DNA of 64,000 nt. Source: Tolypeutes matacus (lineage: Eukaryota; Chordata; Mammalia; Cingulata; Chlamyphoridae). Below, piece after piece: positions 25,441 through 37,639 of the stretch. Where the stretch lies: positions 2,882,505-2,946,504 of the forward strand of contig JAKSZT010053769.1 of the NCBI GenBank assembly GCA_026826555.1, read 5' to 3'. Position numbers and translations under genes: made by a program. The notes under the pieces were generated by a model that was given only the letters and a program-made list of their open reading frames with translations, did no database searches and was not told the DNA's origin. The first letter of the stretch is position 1. Every line of letters begins with the position of its first letter.

Positions 25441-28400
25441 TATTTAATTTGTTCAATATTCTCCCACAATCTTCAAATCTAATAGACTTTATTTTTTAAT
25501 TCTAAAGCAAACACTGGAAAGCCATAACTCAATAATGCAGAAATAAATAATAAAACCACCTTTTTTCTTTCAGAAAAGATGATGATTAGGCTATCTAAGA
25601 AAAATTACAACATAATACCTGAATTAGTGTGGGTAAGGCATTATTCTCAGTTTAACTTCCAGCTTATTAAATGTGTTAGTTGCCTGTCTTGCTGCATAGC
25701 CAGGCATATAGACAGACATAATTTGACAACAAATGTTTTATGATCTAGTAGCTCTGGTAAAATACTCGAAATATTATAAGACTCTAATATGTTTCAAATC
25801 CTGGTAAAATACATTTCCTCAAATCACTCTTTACCTTTTTATTATATTTTTTATTTTTAATGAAATATATACTTATATTCATTAAATTAATTTTGAATAA
25901 AAAATATTTGCATATTTGTACTGCATATTGCCTACATAAAAGCTTAAGTTAGGTTGATTAAACAGTTTTGGTGCCTTTAACCTTAAGTGTGCAGTTTATA
26001 CTTAACTCCTACATATTTTGGTGAACAATCAAATGTAATTGAAGCCAAGCAATTCTTGCTATTTATAGACATTTTTCAGAATCACCTACTTTGTATTGAT
26101 TATTTTAAGTACAGCTGTAAATTACAGCTGTAAAGTTTTTGATTTTTAAGAGCTTCTTTGAAGATGTGGCAGATGTTGGCTTTGCTAATGATGTTGGAAA
26201 GCATAGCAGGTTCAGTGTTGCAAAAATGTTTCACATACATAAAAAAATGAGGGTGTATTTTTCTATTAAATTTGGTTATTTTCAATTGTCGATAAACTAT
26301 GATGGAAGCCTACTGTCAATAACTATTTGTTCCTAGTCTTCTTAAGGTTCTTGAGTTTATATGTGTGTGTTCATGTGTGTTTGGGGAAAGGAAATACATG
26401 GAAATGCACAATGGAAAATGTTACATATTGTAGTTTTTGTACCATTACTATGGATAAAAAGGTAAGATTTCTAAATATTTGTATTGTTTTTAAAGAGTTC
26501 CTGGTGTTAAAATTTTATTGGAATTCAACATAGTTATGCGTTATAAACATACAGCCTGGATATTGGATGCAGGATAGAGAATTTTGGTTCCAACATTGCC
26601 GTGCATTTTTGTATTGCATTTACTTTCAAATATAAATATGTGGTAAGCCTAAATGGTCTAACAAAATATGGTCTGTACTAGTCACAATGCAACTTCTACC
26701 TAGTATAATTTTACATTTCAGGTGTTCAGAAGCCAATTTAACATAATTTTTAAGAAATGTTCATATTTTAAAACTGCACCATAAGTAATGATATATATGT
26801 GTGTTAATAATATACCAGAATTATAATCATTTTCTATTTTGCATTTAATTCTTTCTACATCAAAATGTCTTCATAATATTGTGAAACAAAATAGCGTTGA
26901 ACACAAATCATGCAAGATCAAAAGCAATATCATCACAGGAGAAGGCTATCTTGAATTTAAATCTGTATCAAGATCTAAAAATTTTACATCAGGGAAATTG
27001 GCAAGTTAAATTTCACATTCCATGAGTATTCATATATTTAACCAGAAACCAATGCTGTGTTTTCTTTTAGTTCATCAAAATTTCTTTCAAAATATCCCAT
27101 TTAAAAAAAACAAACTCCTCACTCTAAGTCTCCATTGAGCCTATCTTTGATGATGACAAATTGTATTTCCCACTCAAGTTATAGTTTAACACTTTATGCA
27201 AGTTACAGAAACTTTTTTGTTTAGTTCTCCAGTACTTTAGTTATAAGCTTTAACATATAAGATAGATTTTATTTTGTTAAATGGTTATCTCTTGCCAAAG
27301 GGGAACAGAACTATGAATTATCAGATTTTCTTAAGAACGTTTTTATTTAAATAATTTAATGGAACTCTTTCTTAGATCTCATTTTCTTTAATTCCCTCAA
27401 CCAAAATAACATGTGCCTGTAGTAAAATTCAGCTTGCCCTAAAAATCTTAGGTTCAGTACAAGATGCATATAGAACAATCCATGTTATAGATTTCTCATT
27501 GCGGAAAGTGAAATGAACAGTAAAAGCTTCTGGTAATTTCAAAATTAGGCTGACTAATCTGTAGTGGGATCTGCTTCCAAAAGTTACAATGGTACAAAAT
27601 GGTCCATTTATAAAACGGTCACTGCATTATAAAATTGGAATCCCCCCCTCTCCTTATGAAGATGGAAGCCTTCTTGTCATGATTAGCCTTTTAACTCACT
27701 GACTTAAGAGTTTCACTTAAGGTTAATAAATCCACTAAAAATGAGTGACACTGCCCATAACTTTCTTAGATAAAAACTAAATCTTGATGGAACATTAAAA
27801 GTTCACCCCTGACCTTGGAAAGTAAAAGTCAGATTCTGAGATTGTGACATAAGAATACATCCCATACTAAGGCAGAACAATTGACACCACGGCTGGGAAG
27901 TTGCATGAAGTAGGTGGCTCAATCATTGCCATTTATGTGCGGTCCTACCTCAAGTTTTATAAAGAATTAAATTTTTCCAGTACTTCAAACCATTACCTAG
28001 GATTACCTTCTGAAACTATTAAACCAATCCCGCAAAGGGAGAAAAGTGGGCAAATACTATGTTAAACAAATGACACTTTCCAAAAAGGTGGAACACAGGT
28101 TGCACGATAGCTGCAGGAAAAAAAAATCAGAATCTCCTTCCTTGTAAAGTGAACTATTAACAATCTCAAAAGGATTCAGATAGCTAAACGTGTTTAGGAA
28201 CTGCCTGGAAAGCTTCGAGTTTCTCTGGATTACTGCAATTCACTTGGCAGTCTGTGCCTTCCAGCCTCAGAGTTCGGGAAGGTTTGTCTTTTGCGTGGCT
28301 ATTCAAGTTCCCGCACGTTGATCAGCGCCTCTTGAGCTCACCCGCCCTAAGGAGCCCCAGGCACGAAAGGAACCAGCACTATCGCTGTTGCCTTTGGGCT

Positions 28401-29220
28401 CCTAATACTTATGCAGGATAATACTCAACTTGGGGAGAATTTTTTCACTTTTTAATCTCAACATCTCTCTTTAGATTAGCATCACATGAATATGAACGAC
28501 TATTAAGTATCGTTTTTCTTCCAGAGTTTGAACATCTATTTATTTATTTATAAAGCTGCACACTGCTTAATATCTTCTGAATTCCTAGATACTGTTTTCC
28601 TTCTCAAGGAAGGGAAAATTTTTACCATTTGGAATAGGGTGCTATTTAAAGAACTCTGAAATCAGAATAATAATAATAAAAAAAAAACCCTAGAACATTT
28701 TTTTTTCTCATGCGCTCTGCCAAGTTCCACTGCAAGTTCTAAATATTGTGCAATAATTCGGAAATCTAGTTACGATGGGAAAAATCGAGCCACTCCGAGT
28801 AGGGAACTTGCAAGGGAGAACTCAAGGAGTGGCACTCTCATACAGGCTCCAGCAGACGCTGCACCCCAGGGTGAACCCCTTTCCCCATCCCTCCAAAGAA
28901 AGGACACGCTTCGCAATCGATTTCACATACTGTCACTTGTCCTTTTTTATCGACCCTCTGGTAAACTAGTTTGGGACCTGGGAGAGCTTAGGGCCGCTGA
29001 CTGCCGGCATATGTTTTACCCAGGGAGAAATGCGTGCCCTTATGCCTCCTCGTCTCCCTTCCCCCCTCCCGCTCTCATAACAGGACCAAAGCAGCCAGCT
29101 GATCTAGTCGGCGGGGAACCAGAAGGCAAGACTTGTTCCATCTTTCCTGCTGCCTCCTCACTGTATTGAGAGAATCTTCCCTGGCATCTCCCCGCCCCCT
29201 TTACAACTCCGCGCCCTTAC

Positions 29221-29734
29221 CTGAGCTGTCGCTTTTCCTCTTGCCGCCACTTCTCTTCTCCGCCTCCGAGGGCGACAGAGCCTGGCGGCCGTAGTCCCCC
29301 GGCGCGCACGCTGCCCCAGTGGGGGTGCTGGAACCCAAATTGGAAGAGTTGGAACACAGGACCGGTGGACTGTTCCCCAGTTCCGGGGGGCCTCCGGAGT
29401 CTGGCTGGAGGCAAAGACTGTGCCGAGCCGCGCTCGGAGGGGACGACATCTGCGGGAGGTGCCAGTTGGTTTGCAGAGCCTGGTGCTGCTGCTGCTGGTG
29501 GTGGTGATGGTGGTGGTGGTGGTGGTGGTGGTGCCCCCTGTGATGCTGACTGGCAAACATGCCCTCCTCGTTGGGGTATCCCGCGATTATGCAAGATGAG
29601 GAAGAAGTGGAGAGCTCAGGGTAGGACATATGGTCAGATCTTCCATGGAGGGAGAGAGAGGACTGGGAGAACGGGTGCAAGCCTTGCGCGGTGGCGTGAG
29701 GGCTGCGCAGGCAGCCAAAGAGCGGGTGTTCCAT
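29221..29734 (-). CDS. MEOX2: MEOX2 coding exon 1 (partial gene; N-terminal 171 residues)
   Basis: MEOX2 (GAX) is a nuclear homeodomain transcription factor of somite, limb muscle, vascular smooth muscle and endothelium. The frame opens [20 protein letters not shown] and continues with a Ser-rich part, a 12-His then 4-Gln tract (about residues 68-83), a Ser/Pro/Gly-rich middle and a basic [12 protein letters not shown] end, which I recognise as the MEOX2 N-terminus. The start is the ATG at 29732-29734 (context GCTATGG); the longer open frame only reaches an upstream TTG. The exon ends at 29221 with AG|GTAAGG on the minus strand, splitting a codon after its first base (phase 1), as expected before the DSQEG residues of exon 2. 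The His tract is known in this family to aid nuclear speckle localisation. The homeodomain is encoded by later exons, which would lie below coordinate 1. No stop or frameshift is present. Identification is very secure. Confidence 0.97.
29486..29533 (-). repeat. MEOX2: CAC/CAG codon tract encoding His12-Gln4 in MEOX2
   Basis: On the minus strand eleven CAC codons and one CAT (the ninth His codon in reading order) encode 12 histidines (29498-29533). They are followed directly by four CAG codons for glutamine (29486-29497). The near-pure CAC run is a trinucleotide repeat and so may vary in length between individuals and species. The single CAT interrupts it. Confidence 0.95.
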
Positions 29735-29885
29735 AGCATGCAAATCTCGGGTTCCAGGCAGAAGACTTCACGAAAGTTCCAATCGCCACTATCCTCTGTC
29801 AGCTTTCACTAGAGACAGTGTGACTTTTCCCCCTCCCTAAGCAATAGCAGCGCACGTTTCTGCAGAGTTCGGGTAATTCCGGTCC
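29735..29885 (-). other. MEOX2: MEOX2 5' untranslated region (inferred extent)
   Basis: This is the stretch between the ATG and a position about 30 nt downstream of the TATA-like element at 29911-29919. It is moderately GC-rich with no upstream in-frame ATG. The far boundary is an inference from TATA spacing, not something the sequence fixes. Confidence 0.45.
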
Positions 29886-29910
29886 TGAGCCCTAGCGGCC
29901 AGTCTTCTTT

Positions 29911-29919
29911 ACATATAAA
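29911..29919 (-). promoter_or_regulatory. MEOX2: TATA-like element of the MEOX2 promoter
   Basis: The minus strand reads gtgtttatatgtaaag here, within the CpG island and about 180 nt upstream of the ATG. That would place initiation near 29880-29885. It is a weak match to TATAWAAR, so it could be incidental. Confidence 0.4.
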
Positions 29920-30036
29920 CACTCGGACCTGGAGGAGCTTCCCTCCAAGCTACTCAGATGTCTAGAGTAGGAGAGGTTGAAGCCAAAAGAAGGTGGTCCC
30001 AGAGAACCGGTTTCAGGGGGAAACGGCTCAGAGAGG

Positions 30037-30046
30037 TTATAAATAG
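30037..30046 (-). promoter_or_regulatory. MEOX2: MEF2 consensus site upstream of MEOX2
   Basis: The minus strand reads CTATTTATAA, a full match to the MEF2 consensus YTA(A/T)4TAR, about 300 nt upstream of the ATG. MEF2 is known to activate the Gax/Meox2 promoter in muscle cells, so site and gene fit. On the plus strand the same bases read TATAAATAG, which could alternatively serve as a TATA box for a divergent transcript. Confidence 0.7.
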
Positions 30047-30499
30047 AGTGTAATGTGAGCTGGGGGCTGGCTTAGGAACCCAGCGCTGACCACAAGCAAA
30101 CTCCCTCCAAAACTCCCGCTCAGTCTGCGCGGCGCGCTCGGAGTTCCACTTCCTATCTCCCGCAGGACAGACGCAGCGCGTCCACACCCACCCGACCCTG
30201 CCAGCCGCCAAGGTTGCTATAAGCAAGCCGCGCGCCTGACCAGAGCCCCAGCCAGCAGCAGCTCTTCCCTCCACGCTGAGTCCGCAAAGGTGCGCGCCGC
30301 GGCGCAAGCCAACCCCCAATTTCCCACTCTTCTCAGGAAACTTAGTGTCACGTAGGAACCGTCACCTGCAGGAAAAGCTAAGGGAGAGCACTTTGAGGAA
30401 CACGGAAACGGGAATAGGATTGAGGGAAAAGATCAGAGATAGTTTGGCGAGCTCTCCGAAACTTCAGTTTGCAAAGACGCTCGTCTCTCTGTGTCCTGT

Positions 30500-33400
30500 G
30501 CGCAGCTGCGCGCCGGTACTTTTGCCCCTGATTTCTTCTGGCGGGTTGGTAAAGGGCTGCAATGCCAAATCCGAAGTTGCAGGAATGTGTGAGGCGGCCT
30601 GAAAAATCTGTTTTAGGTGCCGAAAAAGAAGAAGTTCTGGTGGGATAGGTGGGAGGAAAGCGTAGGACTGAGACAGTTGCAGACGTACAGGCCCTGGCAT
30701 CCTCACCTGCGATGCCAGGTGGGACCTCTCTTTTCCCAGCTCTCTGTTCTCTGCAAAAGCCCACCCCCTACTCTTTCCTGGACCCGCTCAATTTCCTAGC
30801 CACTTGTCCACCAAGAAGAATTTTTCCAGGGTCAGGAATATTCCGAAGCGATCGGTCTCCATCACTTGAGATGTGTTGATAACCCGTGTATTTCCAGCCT
30901 TTTCCCTCGGCGCCAGAGTCTCCTAATTTCCCTCTTGCCACCCCCTCAAAACTAAAATCAGCTAATCTCACCCTTCCCCCATTATGGATCCATTTACTGT
31001 GAAATATTACACTCCAATACCCCCTACCCCCTTCACTAAACTTGGGAGCTCAGGTCTTCCTGTTTATAATTTTGCATCCCAGAAAATAAGCTAGAAAACT
31101 TGCCACCAGTGAGTACTGGTGAGCGAGGGTTGGGCTCCATTTTCTTTCCAAGAAGGGGCAAGCACCTTTGATACAGCCATTTGGTTGGGGGACGTCCCCG
31201 TCTGCTGGGGGCAGAGTCTTTTACACAGGACAAATGAATGTCCCATAATGAGCTGCGTGAACTGCTAGGTCCCGCCTGGTAGTTGTAGCATCAGGACAAT
31301 ATCTACGGTCACCTCCTTCGCCTGGGGCCTCGAATGCACCACCAGCGAAGGCGCTCCGTTATTTTCATTGTCTCAGGTGTCCAGAAGACGGTGACCAGGT
31401 CTTTCAAGTTGTTAATGGAATTAATGGGGACAGCAAACTGCTCCAGCCATCTGGTTTGAATTATGAAAAAGTATTGATTAACCTTTGAGCAGTGTCCCCA
31501 AGGCAGAACCTTTCCCTCTCTCAGTCCCTCCAGCCTCAGCCTGATTCCCTTTCCTTTTTTCTTTTAAGTCCTATTACATACAGTATAGAGGCTTCGTAAT
31601 AAACTTTAACATCCGTGTGAAAGATCGAATTATTTTCCATTGCTTAGGGATGTGGGGTGGGGGTGATCAGGAATTCTGAGATTTGTAAACGCTGCTTTCT
31701 TTAACGGAAATTGAGCCCTATTTTGAGGGAAATTAGTTTTGCAGACTTCGTTAAAAAAAATTTAAAAAAAAACTAAAACTTTTGTTCACCAGCTGCTCAG
31801 TTTTTCAGTCTCGTTCTGAGCTGGAACCTGCTGCAAGCATTTGACGGTAAGACTCTTTTTGCTGATATTTTGGGAATCTAATATTGTTTTAGACTTCGAA
31901 AGGGGATGTTCTTCAGGTTACACATTTCTAAAGGGTTTAAGCATTCGGAAGACTGGAGGCCAGGGCTTAGATTTTGAGATTATTTTTTCCTGCCACTCCC
32001 TACGCCCTTGGCTCTTTAAGAATAAAAAGGGAGGGGGTGTGTGTGTGTGTATTCTTCCAATATCTACAGAAGATTTTTTGAATTTTCATTGTGTTTATTG
32101 TTCAGTATGTGTTCTGATATTAAAAGTTAAAGTACAAAGAGCAACACTGAACTTCCCAACTCAAATAGCTTCTCTATGGATTCTGGGTGAAAGTATTAAA
32201 GGCTTTATCCAAAGAGAAATTTAGGCAACCAACTCAATAAATATTAACCAGAAATATTTACATAATGTAAGGCTGTCTACTAAAAGCATTGTGGAAAATG
32301 TCAGACATGCCTGATTAAAGATACACTTGATCTGCAGACATCAATAGCATTATCCATAATGATCCTTTTGGTTTGTATTACAGTGGTTTAGAAAAAGCTA
32401 AGCAATTGAGAAATGAATGGATTTGAATTTAACCACTGTGTTGCAGGTAACTAGCAACTAGCAACCACACAGACTTTTCAACTCCAGGAGCTGTCATGTC
32501 TCCTTGAAATTGCTGGTGACTGTGCTGGCTTTTTTCTCACTCAATGTGTCAGATGTTAACATGTCCAGAATTGTCTCTACAATCTACCTCAGCCTCTGGA
32601 ACTGTGCAGCCAGGATTCTGGAGAGGAAAAATGGGAAAAGGTTAGAAAAAGAGGGAATCATTTTTAAAGACATGCAACTAAAAGCTTATAAGGAAGGTCT
32701 TTTTACTGCAGACACAATGCATTTAATATCAGTAAAACTTACAAAGTTCAGATTTCCAACAAAAAACATAGTATAAGGAAAATGCAATTTGGAAGGAAAA
32801 TGTATGATTCAAAAAAGTAGGTCTTCGGAAAATATCTAAGCATTTTTTAATTTCGTGAGACTTTTTCTTTTCTCTGAATTTCCAAATATGTATATTATGA
32901 CATAAAGTTATTTTTTTATCATCATTTCTTAGAATACTTGGAACAAGATAGAATAACTTTTACTTTCTGGCCTTAGAGAATTTTAAAACATTTATAATAA
33001 TGTCAGGGAATATATCCTTGGCATTTCCTACAATGACAACTTCAGTGTTCATAATTATAAACCCAATGTTGAAAGATGCCTTTTTGCCTCTAATGGCTAA
33101 TAGGATAAAGTTGGTAAAAATTACAAAATTTATTATGAGTTCTATAGCATTCATTTAAAAATTATATATGGCATAGATTTATCCTATATTTATAGTATTC
33201 CTGTACTTTCCTGGAAAAAATGTTAAGAAAATGCTAATATTTCATTCAAGGTTTTAATATTATAAAGAGAATATGTATATGGAAAATATAAGCTGCTCAG
33301 CTCTCGTAGAAAATATAATCAAAATGATTTTAAACGAGCTCTTTCAAGTTGATATGTGTATATCTATTATTCTCTCTGTATAAATGAAATGATACTAAGT

Positions 33401-33584
33401 AGTAAAGGAAGATATAATTTTAAATTCAGACTATTTTAAGGGGATTAGAATGCATATCAAGCAATCCAAAACATGTATTTATATTGTATTTATATTCATG
33501 ATGATTCTTTCAAGAGTTGTGATTTTCTGTATTTTTGTGATATGAGATATGACAGGAATTAAAATATTTAAGTTCCAAGATGTG
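30500..33584. other. MEOX2 upstream intergenic sequence
   Basis: Unique sequence upstream of the promoter with no recognisable gene or transposon. It includes the conserved-element candidate at 31240-31690 and a short GT run near 32036-32050. Open frames such as 31841-32224 show no domain and are probably chance. Confidence 0.6.
31240..31690. other. Candidate conserved non-coding element upstream of MEOX2
   Basis: This is unique sequence of mixed composition just outside the CpG island with no repeat signature. It contains paired homeodomain-type cores (ttaatggaattaatgg near 31412-31427), further ATTA/TAAT motifs and an E-box-like caggtg. Conservation is inferred from texture and position only. 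Confidence 0.3.
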
Positions 33585-33745
33585 TTCATCAACTGTGGCA
33601 AATGTATCATACTAATGAAGGATGTGTTGATGTGGGAAAATGTGGGAAGGCTAGGGAGTGGGGCATATGGGAATATTTTTTGTGTAACATTGATGTAATC
33701 TAAGTTTTTAAAATAAAAATAAAAAAGTAAAAAAAAATTTTTTTA
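33585..33745 (+). mobile_element. Short 5'-truncated xenarthran L1 3' end
   Basis: 'tgtatcatactaatgaaggatgtgttgatgtgggaaaatgtggg...gggcatatgggaatattttttgtgtaacattgatgtaatct', then an A-rich tail. It matches the terminal part of the L1 3' UTR at 57205-57345. No clean target duplication was found. Confidence 0.7.
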
Positions 33746-36700
33746 ATTAAATATCATCTCCAGCAACAGGTATTTTAAATTATACTTTGCATATTACCTG
33801 AAGGGTAAATGTTTGCTTTTGTAACATACAGCCATAATATAGGAATTTAAGGGTAGCTAATTTAACTGAAACTGGAATTGGTCTCTGAAAGTTTTGTTCA
33901 GGATAGAAATATTATTTCTTCTATATTTCCCCAACAATTAACATATATGGCCTTTAGTTGGTCCTTCTGAAGTAAAGAATTTTGAAAATATATTCAAATA
34001 TATCAAATACCCAATGAGAATTTATGTATTTTATGATGTAGTCCATTTTACAAAATTAAGCAATTGCCTTTTTCCAGAAATTATGCATTATAAAGTTTAA
34101 AATAATTTTGCTTATGGTTAATGCATATTGTTTTGTGATTCTATATACTTTTACTCATCAATTTTAGATTACTTATTATTTTTACATAGCACTAGTTGGT
34201 GCTTTCACAATAAAATTTGTTATATTTCTACATGTATAAGAAATGAATATTTAAACATTATTTTGAAAGGTATAAGATAGTATCTACTAAACTTTGTCTC
34301 TCTAGTTTCTATCTCTTCCTGAATTTAGATTTCTGATTCTTTCAGAAACTGGTGCTTTTCTTCAATTTAATTCATATGTATTAAGTACTTTGTATTAAAT
34401 GATATTGTACTAAATATTAACTCTAACTCTAGTTTAAAAGCGACACACTACTAATAAAAATTAGAACTACTTAAAAGAGACTTTAGAAAACCAGCTATAA
34501 ATACAGATTATGAATGATAAAATTACATTTAAAAGGTTTAATAAAAAATTCAAAATGTGTTCATTCTTCCATAATTTCAATTGTTTTCTAGTTACATTTT
34601 ATGATATTCTTTTTCTTTTTTTTTTTGCAGGTAGTGTTAAAATTGGGATGACATTTACTACCTCTCAAATTTTTTTAAATTCTAATTAGAATTCTTTTTG
34701 TTCCCGAAGTTTTAAATCCAGAGTTATTCAACAAAGTTGTCCTGTAATGATAGATAATGCTCATGGGGAATGATTAACATTCAATTACTATATTTTCATT
34801 TGCATTCACCTTGTATGTTATTTTACTAATAAATTTATACATTTCAAATTTTTGTAGTGAAATATTGCGTCTTTTTCACATCTAACTGTAAGATGTACAG
34901 GCACGCTAATGCAAGATAGCTCTATAATAATATGCTATATAGCATGTTATACATTCCTACCATCAAACTTACAACCATTAAATTTCTATCCACAATATAA
35001 GAAAAGTAAACCATTTATTTCTCCCATGTCATAAAAAGCAGTGCTATACTTTTAAATGGATTGAATTTAGAACAAGTTAATAAATCTCAGGGAACAAAAA
35101 CTCAATCCAAACGAAAGATGGGAATTATAGGTAAAGCTTTAGTCTTCTGTTTTATGTTTTCCAACTTGAAGAGTTTAACATGAGTAGTATAATTTTGGCA
35201 ATATTATAGGCTATTCTTTTGTTTTTTTTGTACTCTTGGTACTTCATCAATTTGTAGTATATTTTATTTTTAAAGTGCCTCTTGTGTTATGACTTTGGGT
35301 TTGTGATTTGAATCATTAGAAAACCTCTGTGTTAGTACAGCTCCCCAAAAATATTTAATTGTACACACTAAGTTTATGATTCAGACTTAGCAAAAAAAAC
35401 ACCAGCTGCCTTTGATATCACTATTTTTGTTTACAGGAACAAAAAAATAATGCTATAATTTGTGTACCAAACCAAATGGAAAGTTAAGGCCAAATATATG
35501 ATCTGTTATAGCAAAATATTTTGAGTTTAATATTAATACCTTGATTCAGTGCAGATTTTTTAAAGGATTTTGAGAAGTGATATGAAGCGTTTTTATATGA
35601 AGAAATGACTATATGGAAATTGATCAAAATAATGAAAATGATTCAATGACAACTGTCTGCTCATGTCGCAACAGAACTTAGAAATTAGAAAGGCAATATG
35701 AGATCAGAATAGGTCCAAGGGAAACCAGTAGATAGTGTTTAGCAATGGAATGGCAGAGAAGTGAAGATACGGAAAATAATTCTATATTTGATAAAGCAGG
35801 TATATCATTCATTAGCCACACACACTTATGACAGTGGTAAAAAGATTCAGGTATGTATTTTAGTTAAATTGGATTTAAAAGAATAAGTAATCAGAAATGT
35901 TTAAACGTATGGTATATACAATTTTGATAAAAATAACAATAAGAACAAAATATTCTTCTGTGAAATAGTTTCAAATAATCACATGTGCATAATGTGAAAT
36001 TTAGATAAAAATGTGGTCAAAGTCTGGATATGTACAAGCTACTGAATGTCTGAAGTTCTGAATAATCATTGCCTTCTCATCTTACAAATTTGTAATCTGA
36101 AACTCATTGTAAAAAATTGTTTTTTTTCCACATTTTAATTATTTTTAGAGGACGATTTCGTTTAGTTAGGGTAATAGTATATGGGAAGGGAGTAAGCAGG
36201 TTTGCAACAGCTGTCAATGACTTGAAAAAAAAACAAAATTATTTTGGGCCAACTGCAACCTAGAATGCTTGAGCACTTCAAAGTACAAATAAAGGAATTG
36301 CCATAGACCCAAACACTAACCAGAACTCAGGAAGAGTAGCAGTTTTGACCCAAACTCAGGATAAGTTAATTCCTCATACAATCAGTTAACCAGTTTTCGC
36401 CAAGATAACCAGCAATTAAAGTAAAGTGTTCTCTATAGTACACAAGAGTATGTAAATAGGCATTTACTGTGGCTAGAGGAGATCCTTCCCCCCCCTCCCC
36501 CCAGTTGTCATTTTACATGGTACTTGCCCTAAAACCTTAGAGTGGCAGGAACCCACCTTGTTCCAATACCATGTTTCTAACAATGACTGAGTCTTGTGGG
36601 TATAAATAACTAATGGGCAGGGAAACACAGCAGTGACTGAAACTTACTACTGATATTGGAAATGAACTCCATGAGAAATGGGAAATCTGACAGGTCTTTC

Positions 36701-37639
36701 CTCTAATCTAGAGCATCTGAAGTGATCTTAAGCAACATTTCTGAAAATAACTTATGATTAAGTGTGCCAGCTACAGTGAGGTTAAGGTTTCTGTGAAGAC
36801 ACGAATAAATTTGGCCTGTCATCAAAAACAATAATGCCCCCACTTATTGCAAACAATTTTAAGAATACTACTCTGATGTGGTAAATATAGAGAAATAAAA
36901 AAGCACAATTATGACTTTCCAAGATAATGGTTTCTCTTTTATTTCATAACAGTTATCATCTTTAGGCCAATAGCACTGCTCAATGAGAGGCCAGAATTCC
37001 TGAAAGTTTGTTTGTTGTTTTTTGTCAACTCTTGTTTTCTACATGGTGCTGTTGGTGTCGTTTGATCAGAATGAAAAACGGAGTCCCTTTGGATTTTTAT
37101 GATCAGATCTTCCAAAGTATGGGTCATACAGCCATCTGATGGACCCAGCCAAAGCAGGTGGCTCAGGGCCAGAGGGTCAATCCTTGGAATCACTCTTTCA
37201 GGTCCAAAGATAAGTACATAATTATAAAACTCTGCATGAGTCGTAACAGGTGAAACGGTATCTTTCGAAAAGATACAGAGAAATGCATAGAAGCTTATAC
37301 ATGTTATGCACTATAAATCTGAGGTTGTTGAATTAGCTATTGGTGTTTCTATTTCTATAATAAAATTAAACACGCCAATTCATGTGTAGTTCTGTTATGT
37401 ATACATCAACTTTCTTAAACAATTAGTGGTTATTAAATTACTATCATCTGGTGATTGTGATCAAATATAACATAGTCATGGCTAAGCCAAAAGAATGGAT
37501 AGTTTCCTTGCATTATACTAGCAATTCCAGTGACCAAAAATTACTAAACCTGGACCCCAGGTTTCCAAGTTTCATGTCAGTCTCTCTCTATGTAGAATCA
37601 ATGTCAACTTAGTTACTCAACTCAGAAGTAGAAACCCAC
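33746..37639. other. Intergenic AT-rich sequence
   Basis: Very AT-rich DNA. I see no gene, no clear recent transposon and no RNA gene. A C-rich run lies at about 36488-36503. Confidence 0.5.

Larger units (their letters stand above)
1..29220 (-). other. MEOX2: MEOX2 intron 1 (5' part, incomplete)
   Basis: The intron begins at 29220 with GTAAGG on the minus strand and runs off the low end of the window. I read both strands for the homeobox (KERTAFTKEQ-type or WFQNRR-type segments) and found none. MEOX2 is known to have a long first intron, so at least 29.2 kb here is plausible. Its contents are listed as separate repeat entries. The remaining sequence is AT-rich and non-coding. Confidence 0.9.
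20746..29220. other. Transposon-poor intronic sequence next to MEOX2 exon 1
   Basis: Apart from simple repeats (T-run at about 22674-22691, a 24-bp tandem copy at 25392-25440) I recognise no SINE, LTR or recent L1. The texture at about 21950-22620 and 27600-28450 is of unique, possibly constrained sequence. No coding exon was found. Confidence 0.6.
28980..30500. promoter_or_regulatory. CpG-rich island spanning MEOX2 promoter and exon 1
   Basis: GC content and CpG frequency rise sharply against the AT-rich surroundings, with many CG dinucleotides (for example at 29270-29310, 30120-30300 and 30500-30520). The island covers the end of intron 1, the exon, the 5' UTR and the proximal promoter. 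Boundaries were judged by eye. Confidence 0.8.

Noticed and set aside
1..29220. Search for MEOX2 exons 2 and 3 (homeobox)
   Set aside because: No homeodomain-like segment or matching splice pair was found on the minus strand; the exons must lie outside the window.
29365..29736. Plus-strand 123-codon open frame over MEOX2 exon 1
   Set aside because: It is the antisense shadow of the GC-rich MEOX2 coding exon; its Gly-rich run is just the complement of the His codons.
31841..32224. 127-codon plus-strand open frame upstream of MEOX2
   Set aside because: No recognisable domain and no adjoining splice or promoter evidence; judged a chance frame.
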